Assembly (NCBI RefSeq): GCF_026968045.1
Contig: NZ_JAPVBQ010000001.1
Span: 434,001-498,000 of the forward strand
DNA from: Modestobacter sp. VKM Ac-2977
Lineage (GTDB): Bacteria; Actinomycetota; Actinomycetes; Mycobacteriales; Geodermatophilaceae
Reading direction: 5' to 3'
DNA: 64,000 nt
Below are positions 8,123 to 17,606 of the stretch, piece after piece (position 1 is the first letter of the stretch; each line of letters starts with the position of its first letter). Below the pieces are notes generated by a model. It was not told the DNA's origin. It worked only from the letters and a program-made list of their open reading frames with translations, and did no database searches. The translations under genes and the position numbers were made by a program.

Positions 8123-9400
8123 GTGCCGCTGACCGCATCCACCCCGCCCCCGCTCGCCGCGGACGGCGTCGTCTCCGGCGTGCTGCCCCGGAGCACCTGG
8201 TTGTTGCTGCTGGTGGTCGCCGGGGCCGCGCTGGTGGCCTGGCTGGTCGCCGTCGCGATCGGGGCGCTGGTGCGCCGCCTCGCCGGGTCCTCTCCGGTGG
8301 CGGCCGACCTGTCCCGGCGGGGGCGCCGACCGCTGCGGGTGCTCCTCGTGCTGCTCGCGGTCACGCTGGTGCTGGACGCCGCGCCCGGCGTGGGCGACTG
8401 GCGGGACGTCGTCGTCCGGGTCCTCGGGCTGGCGCTCATCGCCGTGGTGGCCTGGCTGATCGCGGTCGCCGCGTTCGTCGTCGAGGACCTGGCGCTGGCC
8501 CGCTACGACGTCGACGTCGACGACAACCGGCACGCCCGGCGGGTCCGCACCCAGGTCACGCTGATCCGCCGGCTGACAGTCGCGGTGATCGCGGTGCTGG
8601 CGATCGCCGGCATGCTGCTGACCTTCCCCGCGGCCCGCGCGGCCGGCACCAGCATCCTGGCCAGCGCCGGGGTGCTGTCGGTGGTGGCCGGGCTCGCCGC
8701 GCAGACCTCGCTGGCCAACGTGTTCGCCGGCATGCAGCTGGCCTTCACCGACGCCATCCGGGTCGACGACGTCGTCGTGGTCGAGGGGGAGTGGGGCCGG
8801 ATCGAGGAGATCACGCTCACCTACGTCGTGGTGCACGTCTGGGACGACCGGCGGCTGGTGCTGCCCTCCACCCACTTCACCACGACGCCCTTCCAGAACT
8901 GGACCCGCAAGGAGTCCGCCGTCCTCGGGTCCGTCGAGCTGGACGTCGACTGGACGGTGCCCTTCGACGAGATGCGCGCCGAGCTCGACCGGCTCGTGGT
9001 GGGCAACGAGTTGTGGGACGAGCGGGTCGTGGTGCTGCAGGTGACCGATGCCGTCGGCGCCGTGGTGCGGGTCCGGGTGCTGGTCAGCGCGAAGGACGGC
9101 CCCACCCTGTTCGACCTGCGCTGCCACGTGCGGGAGGGCCTGGTCGGGTGGCTGCAGCGCGAGCACCCGACCGCGCTGCCCAAGGTGCGCAACGAGGGCG
9201 TCGCCGGCCCGGATGTGGCGCTGCCGCGCCGACCGGCCGCGGGCGACGGCGGTGTCCGGCCGGCCGGTGCGCAGGCCGGCCTGTTCACCGGGAGCGAGCA
9301 GGCGCGGGAACGCTCCCGGGCCTTCACCGGGCCCAGCGAGGCGGAGCTGGCCGAGCGGGCCCGGCTCGACGAGGAGTCCCGCGAGCAGCCGCTCGCCTGA
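8123..9400 (+). CDS. Small-conductance mechanosensitive ion channel (MscS family)
   Basis: A 425-residue membrane protein. Several hydrophobic helices in residues 20-170 precede the conserved pore helix and beta domain (ASAGVLSVVAGLAAQTSLAN, then DDVVVVEGEWGRIEEITLTY and PSTHFTTTPFQNWTR), the hallmark of MscS. The channels open under membrane tension and protect against osmotic downshift. A hydrophilic tail of about 60 residues follows the vestibule. GTG at 8123 is supported by GAAGGAG at 8106-8112. Its transcript probably starts at its own promoter (TAGCGT 8051-8056). It converges with the next gene with only three bases between the stops. Confidence 0.92.
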   Translation: MPLTASTPPPLAADGVVSGVLPRSTWLLLLVVAGAALVAWLVAVAIGALVRRLAGSSPVAADLSRRGRRPLRVLLVLLAVTLVLDAAPGVGDWRDVVVRVLGLALIAVVAWLIAVAAFVVEDLALARYDVDVDDNRHARRVRTQVTLIRRLTVAVIAVLAIAGMLLTFPAARAAGTSILASAGVLSVVAGLAAQTSLANVFAGMQLAFTDAIRVDDVVVVEGEWGRIEEITLTYVVVHVWDDRRLVLPSTHFTTTPFQNWTRKESAVLGSVELDVDWTVPFDEMRAELDRLVVGNELWDERVVVLQVTDAVGAVVRVRVLVSAKDGPTLFDLRCHVREGLVGWLQREHPTALPKVRNEGVAGPDVALPRRPAAGDGGVRPAGAQAGLFTGSEQARERSRAFTGPSEAELAERARLDEESREQPLA

Positions 9401-11746
<2,346 letters not shown>

Positions 11747-11759
11747 GCCCGGGCACCAC

Positions 11760-12323
11760 GTGAGCACCGCCCGCACCCGCCGCGACCGGCCCGGTGGCAA
11801 CCGCCGCCGGTCCTCGTCGCGGCCGGTGCGGGCCGGTGCCCGCGGCGCGGCCGACAACCGGCCGGGCCGCCGCACCACCCGGCGACCGGCCCGCAGCGCC
11901 ACCCCCCGGCGCGGCCCACGGTTCACCGGCCGGGCCGTGCTGCTGGGCGGGCTGGTGCTGCTGCTGGCGCTGACCCTGGCCGGGCCGCTGCGCCAGTACG
12001 TGGCCGGGCGGCAGGAGCTCGCCGAGCTGGCCGCCGAGCAGCAGGCGCTCGACCAGCGCGCCGCCGACCTGCAGGCCCAGCTGGACCGCCAGGCCGACCC
12101 CGCCTACATCGCCCAGCAGGCCCGGGAGCGGCTCACCATGGTGCTGCCCGGCGACCGGCTGGTCGTCGTCGGGGACGCCGGCGACCCCGGGGACACCGCC
12201 CAGGACCCGACCGGCAGCACCGCACGGAACGCTCCTGTGCCCTGGTACGAGGGGCTGCTCGGCTCCCTCGCCGCAGCCGACGGCGACCCCTCGGAGACCG
12301 ATCCGGGCCCTCCCGCAGACTAG
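11760..12323 (+). CDS. Septum formation initiator, DivIC/FtsB-like
   Basis: A 187-residue bitopic protein. A basic, disordered cytoplasmic head (1-56, Arg/Pro-rich) is followed by one transmembrane helix (about 59-76) and a periplasmic coiled coil (about 84-112, QELAELAAEQQALDQRAADL). The family motif YIAQQARERLTMVLPGD follows, then a Pro/Asp-rich tail. FtsB/DivIC acts with FtsL and FtsQ in the divisome. The gene directly follows eno, where this family is found in mycobacteria (Rv1024). GTG 11760 is the first start after the eno stop. The short C-terminal tail is poorly conserved. Confidence 0.85.
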   Translation: MSTARTRRDRPGGNRRRSSSRPVRAGARGAADNRPGRRTTRRPARSATPRRGPRFTGRAVLLGGLVLLLALTLAGPLRQYVAGRQELAELAAEQQALDQRAADLQAQLDRQADPAYIAQQARERLTMVLPGDRLVVVGDAGDPGDTAQDPTGSTARNAPVPWYEGLLGSLAAADGDPSETDPGPPAD

Positions 12324-12327
12324 GGAC

Positions 12328-12867
12328 GTGCACAGTCCCGACCCCGCGCCGGTCTCGCTGCCGGTCACCGACGCCGAGCGTGCCGTCATCGCCCGTCAGC
12401 TGGGCCGCCCGCCACGCGCGCTGGTCGGCGTCGCGCACCGCTGTCCCTGCGGCCAGCCCGACGTCGTGGAGACCGCGCCCCGGCTGGAGGACGGCACCCC
12501 GTTCCCCACGCTCTACTACCTGACCTGCCCCCGGGCGACCGCGGCCGCCAGCCGGCTGGAGTCGGCCGGCCGGATGCGGGACTGGCAGGCCGAGCTGGCC
12601 ACCGACCCCGAGCTCGCGGCGGGCTACCGGGCGGCGCACGAGTCCTTCCTGGCCACCCGCGACTCCCGGGACGTGCTGCCCACCCGGGCCAGCGCCGGGG
12701 GGATGCCCGACCGGGTCAAGTGCCTGCACGCCCTGGCCGGCCACGCCCTGGCCGCCGGCCCCGGGGTGAACCCGGTCGGCGACCGTGCGGTCGCGGAGAT
12801 GGGGGAGTGGTGGGCGGCCGGGCCGTGCGCCCAGCCGTCCCCCCAGGACCCGGAGGACGTCCGATGA
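12328..12867 (+). CDS. DUF501 family protein
   Basis: A 179-residue soluble protein of unknown function, conserved in actinobacteria next to enolase and exopolyphosphatase (Rv1025 in M. tuberculosis). Motifs include VARQLGRPPRALVG-like text at 22-34, a HRCPCGQP cysteine pair, GTPFPTLYYLTCPRA, and a C-terminal RVKCLHALAGHALA. The several cysteines and histidines could bind a metal, which is inference. It starts with GTG four bases after the ftsB-like stop and its own stop overlaps the next ATG (ATGA 12864-12867), so it is coupled to the phosphatase gene. Confidence 0.88.
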   Translation: MHSPDPAPVSLPVTDAERAVIARQLGRPPRALVGVAHRCPCGQPDVVETAPRLEDGTPFPTLYYLTCPRATAAASRLESAGRMRDWQAELATDPELAAGYRAAHESFLATRDSRDVLPTRASAGGMPDRVKCLHALAGHALAAGPGVNPVGDRAVAEMGEWWAAGPCAQPSPQDPEDVR

Positions 12868-13814
12868 CCCGGGTCGCCGCCATCGACTGCGGCACCAACT
12901 CCATCCGGATGCTGGTCGCCGACGTGCCCGTCGAGGGCGCGCACACCGACCTGCTCCGGCGGATGGAGGTCGTGCGGCTCGGCCAGGGCGTGGACGCGAC
13001 CGGCCGGCTGGCGCCGGAGGCGATCGAGCGCACCCGCCGGGTGCTCGCCGAGTACGCCGCCCAGGCCCGTGAGCTGGGTGCCGAGCGGGTGCGGATGGTG
13101 GCCACCAGTGCCAGCCGGGACGCCGCCAACCGCGACGAGTTCGAGGCGATGGTGACCGCGACCCTGGGTCAGCTGCCCGACGTGGTGACCGGGGTGGAGG
13201 AGGCCGAGCTCTCCTTCCTCGGCGCGACCGCCTCGCTGGCCGCCGCCGCCCGGGTGCACGGTGCCGCAGCGCCGCGGCCGCCGTACCTGGTCGTCGACAT
13301 CGGGGGCGGTTCGACGGAGTTCGTGCTCGGGGACGCCGGCGGGGTGCGGGCCGCGCGGTCGGTGGACGTCGGCTGTGTCCGGCTCACCGAGCGGCACCTG
13401 CGCAGCGACCCGCCGCCTCCGGACGAGGTGCAGGCCGCCGAGGCCGACGTGCGGGCGGCCCTGGAGCTGGTCGCGGCCGAGGTGCCGGTGGGTGAGACCG
13501 CGACCCTCGTCGGGCTGGCCGGTTCGGTGACCACGGTGGCCGCCCTGGCGCTCGGCCTGCCCGCCTACGACCCGGTCGCCATCCACGGGTCACGGATCCC
13601 GGTGGGCGCCGTCCGCTCGGTGTCGGCCGGTCTGCTGACCGCGACCCGGGCACGGCGGGCGGCCTCCCCGGTGATGCACCCGGGCCGGGTCGACGTGATC
13701 GGCGCCGGTGCCCTGGTGCTGCGGGTCGTGATGGACGCGTTCGACCTCGACGAGGTGGTCGTCAGCGAGCACGACATCCTCGACGGCATCGCCCTCCGCC
13801 TCGCGCGGCCCTGA
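12864..13814 (+). CDS. ppx: Ppx/GppA family exopolyphosphatase
   Basis: A 316-residue member of the ASKHA phosphotransferase fold that removes phosphate from polyphosphate and/or pppGpp. The phosphate-1 loop is IDCGTNSIRMLVAD (residues about 6-19) and the phosphate-2 loop is VDIGGGSTEFVLGD (about 148). Length equals the short mycobacterial Ppx1/Ppx2 forms, without the C-terminal HD domain of E. coli Ppx. ATG 12864 overlaps the DUF501 stop. Two hairpins (13821-13847 and the repeat at 13852-13910) end the block. Substrate preference between polyphosphate and (p)ppGpp cannot be read from sequence. Confidence 0.93.
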   Translation: MTRVAAIDCGTNSIRMLVADVPVEGAHTDLLRRMEVVRLGQGVDATGRLAPEAIERTRRVLAEYAAQARELGAERVRMVATSASRDAANRDEFEAMVTATLGQLPDVVTGVEEAELSFLGATASLAAAARVHGAAAPRPPYLVVDIGGGSTEFVLGDAGGVRAARSVDVGCVRLTERHLRSDPPPPDEVQAAEADVRAALELVAAEVPVGETATLVGLAGSVTTVAALALGLPAYDPVAIHGSRIPVGAVRSVSAGLLTATRARRAASPVMHPGRVDVIGAGALVLRVVMDAFDLDEVVVSEHDILDGIALRLARP

Positions 13815-13820
13815 CGCCGC

Positions 13821-13847
13821 GGGACGGGGCCCCCAGGGCCCCGTCCC
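13821..13847 (+). terminator. Hairpin terminator after ppx
   Basis: GGGACGGGGCCC (13821-13832) and its exact complement (13836-13847) leave a 3-base loop. The site is between convergent genes and begins 7 bases after the ppx stop. No T-run follows, as is common in high-GC actinobacteria. Confidence 0.65.
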
Positions 13848-13851
13848 GTAG

Positions 13852-13910
13852 GCCCCCTTGCAGGGCCCCACCGCGAGCTCGCGAGCGGTGGGGGGGGCAA
13901 GGGGGTCCTT
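13852..13910 (-). repeat. Intergenic 3'-end hairpin element, copy A
   Basis: The element is bounded by GCCCCCTTGC and GCAAGGGGGTCCTT and has an inner stem CCCCACCGC/GCGGTGGGG around GAGCTCGCGA. It begins 2 bases after the stop of the minus-strand DUF4235 gene. A second copy lies at 58730-58786 in the same relation to fliL. Outer sequences are near identical while the inner stem differs with pairing preserved. Confidence 0.75.
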
Positions 13911-13912
13911 GT

Positions 13913-14218
13913 TCAGGCCGCGCTGTCGGCGTTGACGCCGGGGGGCAGGTTGCCGGTGATCTTCTCGTAGGCGGCGGCGGCACCGGCGGCGGCGACCAGC
14001 CGGGCGGCGGCGTACAGCGCGCCGGAGACCGCGGCCCAGGCGAGCGCGTCGGGCCAGCTGACGCCGGGGGCGGCCGGGTTCTTCGGCGGCGGGTAGCCGC
14101 GCACCTTCTCCCAGGTGGTGTCGGCGAGCTTCTTGACCACGATGCCGGACGGGATCGCCAGCGCCGGGCCGAGCATCTTGTACAACAACGGGGTCTTCGC
14201 CTTCTGCTTCTTCGCCAC
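13913..14218 (-). CDS. DUF4235 membrane-associated protein
   Basis: A small protein of 101 residues with the DUF4235 pattern: basic start (VAKKQKAKTPLLYKMLGPAL), a hydrophobic segment containing the typical PSGIVVKKLADTTWEKVRG, PPPKNP, and a second hydrophobic segment (WPDALAWAAVSGALYAAARL). Two membrane helices are predicted; the function is unknown. GTG 14218 is the start that matches the family's length and start; upstream in-frame codons read through unrelated sequence. CAGGGG lies directly before it, so spacing to a ribosome-binding site is not ideal. Divergent from the uracil-DNA glycosylase gene. Confidence 0.8.
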   Translation of the reverse strand: MAKKQKAKTPLLYKMLGPALAIPSGIVVKKLADTTWEKVRGYPPPKNPAAPGVSWPDALAWAAVSGALYAAARLVAAAGAAAAYEKITGNLPPGVNADSAA

Positions 14219-14280
14219 CCCCTGATCATGCCGTGGGGGCGGCTCCGGCGCCCTTCGCGGCCACGTGCTGTGCTGTCGGG

Positions 14281-15045
14281 GTGGCACGCGACGCCGACGG
14301 CTTCCCCGTCACCCGCAGTCCGGCCGGCGTCGTCCGCGCCGCCGCCGGCAGCCGCGAGCTGACGGTGCTGGACGAGCGGGTCTCCGGGTGCCGGGCCTGC
14401 CCGCGGCTGGTGACCTGGCGCGAGGAGGTGGCCCGGGTGAAGCGGGCCTCCTTCCGCGCGGAGGAGTACTGGGGACGGCCGGTGCCGGGGCTGGGGCCCG
14501 CCGACGCGCGGATCGGCGTCGTCGGCCTGGCCCCCGCTGCGCACGGCGGGAACCGCACCGGCCGGGTGTTCACCGGCGACCGCAGCGGCGACTGGATCTT
14601 CGCCGCGCTGTGGCGGGCCGGCCTGGCCAACCAGCCGACCTCGGTGGCCAAGGACGACGGGCTGGAGCTCACCGACGTCCGGGTGTGCGCCGCGGTGCGG
14701 TGCGCGCCACCGGCCAACGCGCCCACGCCGGAGGAGCGGGACACCTGCTCGCCGTGGCTGGCCCGGGAGCTGGCGCTGCTGCCGCGGCTGCGGGTGATCG
14801 TGGTGCTCGGCGGGTTCGGCTGGACGGCGCTGTGGCCGGTGCTGGCCGGCGCCGGGGTGCCGCTGCCCCGGCCGAGGCCTGCGTTCGGGCACGGTGTGGA
14901 GGTGTCGCTGGCCGGCCCGAACGGCCCGCTGACCCTGCTCGGCAGCTACCACGTCAGTCAGCAGAACACCTTCACCGGCCGGCTCACCGAACCGATGCTC
15001 GACGCGGTGCTGGACCGGGCGAAGGAGCTCACCGCCGCGGGGTGA
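14281..15045 (+). CDS. Uracil-DNA glycosylase, family 5 (UdgB-like)
   Basis: This 254-residue base-excision repair enzyme has motif A GLAPAAHGGNRTGR followed by VFTGD, lacking the polar Asp/Asn of other families, as in family 5 (UdgB). Four iron-sulfur-type cysteines are visible: C-x-x-C (GCRACP) near residue 37, and VCAAVRC with DTCSPW further on. The end motif GSYHVSQQNTFTGRLT is the Leu/His loop. UdgB removes uracil and hypoxanthine from double-stranded DNA. GTG 14281 is chosen by family length; an ATG at 14233 in the same frame is possible. It is monocistronic between divergent DUF4235 and the NADH dehydrogenase. Confidence 0.88.
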   Translation: MARDADGFPVTRSPAGVVRAAAGSRELTVLDERVSGCRACPRLVTWREEVARVKRASFRAEEYWGRPVPGLGPADARIGVVGLAPAAHGGNRTGRVFTGDRSGDWIFAALWRAGLANQPTSVAKDDGLELTDVRVCAAVRCAPPANAPTPEERDTCSPWLARELALLPRLRVIVVLGGFGWTALWPVLAGAGVPLPRPRPAFGHGVEVSLAGPNGPLTLLGSYHVSQQNTFTGRLTEPMLDAVLDRAKELTAAG

Positions 15046-15081
15046 GCCGGCGGCAGGTGTCCGCCGGGGCGCGTGCGGGCC

Positions 15082-15087
15082 TACGGT
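15082..15087 (+). promoter_or_regulatory. -10 box of the NADH dehydrogenase gene, leaderless arrangement
   Basis: TACGGT ends 6 bases before ATG 15094. This is the same geometry as at eno and at 20025 and 41223. A GGTGAGG overlaps this stretch and could also act as a weak ribosome-binding site for a longer transcript. Confidence 0.45.
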
Positions 15088-15093
15088 GAGGCC

Positions 15094-16488
15094 ATGGCCC
15101 AGCGACCGGTGATCCTGATCGTGGGCGGCGGCTACGTCGGCCTCTACACCGCCCTGCGCTTGCAGAAGAAGCTGCGTCGCGGGCGGGCGGAGATCATCGT
15201 GGTCGACCCGCAACCGCACATGACGTACCAGCCGTTCCTGCCCGAGGCGGCGGCCGGCTCGGTGGAGCCCCGGCACGTCGTCGTCCCGCTGCGGCGCACG
15301 CTGGACCAGTGCCGCGTCATCACCGGTGCGGTGGCCGGGCTCAGCCACGCCGACCGGACGGCGACGGTGACGCCGGCCGAGGGCGACTCCTTCGAGCTGC
15401 GCTACGACGTGCTGGTGATGGCCGCCGGCTCGGTGGCCCGCACCCTGCCCATCCCCGGGCTCGCCGAGCACGGCATCGGCTTCAAGAACGTCGGCGAGGC
15501 CATCTACCTGCGCAACCACGTGCTGGCCCGGCTGGACGCCGCCAGCTCCACCGACGACCCGCAGGTGCGCCGGCGGGCGCTGACCTTCACCTTCGTCGGC
15601 GGGGGCTACGCCGGGATCGAGGCGTTCGCCGAGCTGGAGGACATGGCCCGCTACGCCCTGGAGCGCTACTACCCCCGGCTGTCCCCGGCGGACATGCGCT
15701 GGGTCCTGGTGGAGGCGACCGGCCGGATCCTGCCCGAGGTCGACGCGGACATGGGTGCCTGGACGGTGCAGCAGCTGCAGGCCCGCGGCATGGAGGTCAA
15801 GCTCAACACGACGCTGGACTCCGTCTCCGACGACGGCGTCGTGCGCACCGGCGACGGTGACGAGTTCGCCAGCGACACCCTGGTCTGGACGGCGGGCACC
15901 AAGCCGCACCCGATGCTCGCCCAGACCGACCTGCCGCTGGACGAGCGCGGCCGGGTCCGCTGCCGGGCCACGCTGCAGGTGGAGGGCGCCGAGGGGGCGG
16001 CTCTGGACGGTGCGTGGGCGGCCGGTGACCTGGCCGCCGTCCCGGACCTGACCAAGGACGACCCCGGCGCCACCACCGCCCCGAACGCCCAGCACGCGGT
16101 GCGACAGGCCAAGCGGCTGGCCGACAACATCGTGGCCGTGCTGGACGGCGAGCAGCCCACGGAGTACCGGCACGCCTACGCGGGGTCGGTGGCCAGCCTC
16201 GGGTTGCACAAGGGCGTGGCCCAGGTCTACGGGGTCAAGCTCAAGGGCCGGCCGGCCTGGTGGATGCACCGCGCCTACCACGTCAGCCGGGTGCCCACCC
16301 TGAACCGCAAGGTGCGGGTGGTCGCCGACTGGGCGCTGGCCTCGGTGTTCCGGCGCGAGGTCATCGCGCTGGGCCAGTTGCAGAACCCGCGGCGCGAGTT
16401 CGTCGCCGCGGCGACCGGCGGCCAGGCCCCGTCGATCCCGCCGCCCAGCGCGGCCGACCGGGACCAGTCGGGCCCGCGCGCCAGCTAG
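15094..16488 (+). CDS. ndh: Type II NADH dehydrogenase (NDH-2)
   Basis: A 464-residue flavoprotein with two Rossmann motifs: FAD site VGGGYVGLYTALRL (about 9-22) and NADH site FVGGGYAGIEAFAELEDM (about 168). The second FAD motif AWAAGDLAAVP follows near 310. NDH-2 passes electrons from NADH to menaquinone without pumping protons. The C-terminal region has the amphipathic membrane-binding segment (HVSRVPTLNRKVRVVADWAL). ATG 15094 starts just before the FAD strand; an ATG 21 bases upstream is less likely. A tRNA gene begins 24 bases after its stop. Confidence 0.92.
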   Translation: MAQRPVILIVGGGYVGLYTALRLQKKLRRGRAEIIVVDPQPHMTYQPFLPEAAAGSVEPRHVVVPLRRTLDQCRVITGAVAGLSHADRTATVTPAEGDSFELRYDVLVMAAGSVARTLPIPGLAEHGIGFKNVGEAIYLRNHVLARLDAASSTDDPQVRRRALTFTFVGGGYAGIEAFAELEDMARYALERYYPRLSPADMRWVLVEATGRILPEVDADMGAWTVQQLQARGMEVKLNTTLDSVSDDGVVRTGDGDEFASDTLVWTAGTKPHPMLAQTDLPLDERGRVRCRATLQVEGAEGAALDGAWAAGDLAAVPDLTKDDPGATTAPNAQHAVRQAKRLADNIVAVLDGEQPTEYRHAYAGSVASLGLHKGVAQVYGVKLKGRPAWWMHRAYHVSRVPTLNRKVRVVADWALASVFRREVIALGQLQNPRREFVAAATGGQAPSIPPPSAADRDQSGPRAS

Positions 16489-16512
16489 GGTCCGGGGCGG
16501 GCCCGCGCCCGC

Positions 16513-16586
16513 GCCCCCGTAGCCCAATCGGCAGAGGCAGGCCCCTTAAAAGGGTCCCGGTGTCGGTTCGAACCCGACCGGGGGCA
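16513..16586 (+). tRNA. Short class-I tRNA with anticodon UAA (predicted Leu)
   Basis: A full cloverleaf of 74 bases. Acceptor GCCCCCG (16513-16519) pairs with CGGGGGC (16579-16585) and the discriminator is A16586. The D arm is 16522-16538, the anticodon stem GGCCC/GGGTC, the loop CTTAAAA with anticodon TAA at 16547-16549, the variable region 5 bases (16557-16561), and the T arm GTCGG-TTCGAAC-CCGAC. The 3' CCA is not encoded. UAA reads leucine UUA, but bacterial tRNA-Leu normally has a long variable arm, which is absent here. The call as tRNA is firm; the amino acid is inferred from the anticodon only. Confidence 0.88.
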
Positions 16587-16705
16587 CCCGTCCGGGTGGT
16601 CCTGGCCACACGGGAACTACCGGCACTGACCTGGCGTTACACCAGACAGCGTGGGGCGGACAAGCTGAGCCCCACGGCCCGACCAGTCACCTCGAGGAGA
16701 TGACG

Positions 16706-17518
16706 ATGCCCAGCAGCAACCCGGCCTTCCGGGGCCTCCCGGCAGCCGGCAACGGCCCGTCCGCCGGCTGGGGCTCCGCCCCGCAGCAGACGTACGGCGG
16801 GGCACCCACCCAGCACGACCCGTACGCCGCTCCGTCGCCGTACGCCGCGACCGACCGCGCCTACATGACGATGGACGACGTCGTCACCAAGACCGGCCTC
16901 AGCTTCCTCGTGACGGTGCTCTCCGCGGCCGTCACCTGGGCCGTGCTGCCGGACAGTCTCGCCCTGGGCCTGACGCTCCCGGCCGTCCTGGTCGCCCTCG
17001 TCCTCGGCCTGGTGATCGCGTTCAAGCAGGTCGCCAACCCGGTCGCGACGCTGACGTACGGCGCCCTCTACGGCGTCGCGCTCGGCGCGATCAGCGAGAT
17101 GTTCAACGACCAGTACAGCGGCATCGTGGCGCAGGCGCTGATCGGCACCTTCGGCGTCTTCGCCGGGATGCTGGTGGTCTACAAGACCGGTGCCATCCGG
17201 GTCACCCCGAAGCTCACCCGCTGGATCGTCGGCGCGCTGTTCGGCGTCCTGGCGCTCGTGATCGTCAACCTGGTCGCCAGCTTCTTCATCCCGGGCGGCC
17301 TGGGCCTGCGCGACGGTGGCCCGCTGGCCATCATCTTCAGCATCGTCGTCATCGGCGTCGCGGCGTTCACGCTGCTGCTGGACTTCGACATGGCCGACGA
17401 GGCGATCCGCCGCGGCGTCGAGCCGAAGTTCGCCTGGTACATCGCCTTCGGCCTGCTGGTGACGGTCATCTGGCTGTACATCGAGATCCTGCGGCTGCTC
17501 AGCTACTTCCGCGAGTGA
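16706..17518 (+). CDS. Bax inhibitor-1/YccA family membrane protein
   Basis: A 270-residue integral membrane protein with about seven transmembrane helices after a 50-residue Gly/Pro/Tyr-rich cytoplasmic start. Typical family text is GALYGVALGAISEMFN, TFGVFAGMLVVYKTGAIRVTP and LDFDMADEAIRRGV. Members are thought to be pH-sensitive calcium leak channels; bacterial roles are poorly known. GAGGAG at 16694-16699 favours ATG 16706 (6-base spacing) over ATG 16700, which would touch the ribosome-binding site. The gene is single and ends at a strong convergent hairpin. Confidence 0.9.
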   Translation: MPSSNPAFRGLPAAGNGPSAGWGSAPQQTYGGAPTQHDPYAAPSPYAATDRAYMTMDDVVTKTGLSFLVTVLSAAVTWAVLPDSLALGLTLPAVLVALVLGLVIAFKQVANPVATLTYGALYGVALGAISEMFNDQYSGIVAQALIGTFGVFAGMLVVYKTGAIRVTPKLTRWIVGALFGVLALVIVNLVASFFIPGGLGLRDGGPLAIIFSIVVIGVAAFTLLLDFDMADEAIRRGVEPKFAWYIAFGLLVTVIWLYIEILRLLSYFRE

Positions 17519-17546
17519 TCGAAGGCCCCCACGCGGGGCCCGACAC

Positions 17547-17592
17547 AACGACCGTGGCCCGGTCCCCGCGAGGGGGCCGGGCCACGGTCGTT
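17547..17592. terminator. Bidirectional terminator between BI-1 and thiolase genes
   Basis: AACGACCGTGGCCCGG (17547-17562) is the exact complement of 17577-17592. The 14-base interior can extend the stem with CCCC/GGGG. It sits between convergent stops at 17518 and 17607. Confidence 0.8.
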
Positions 17593-17606
17593 CGTGCGGT
17601 CTGCGC

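Noticed and set aside
12321-12326. TAGGGA before the DUF501 start as a -10 box
   Set aside because: It includes the upstream stop codon, ends only one base before the GTG, and lacks the final T.
13762-16527. Long minus-strand frame across ppx, UDG and NDH-2
   Set aside because: It runs opposite three well-supported genes and shows no family motif.
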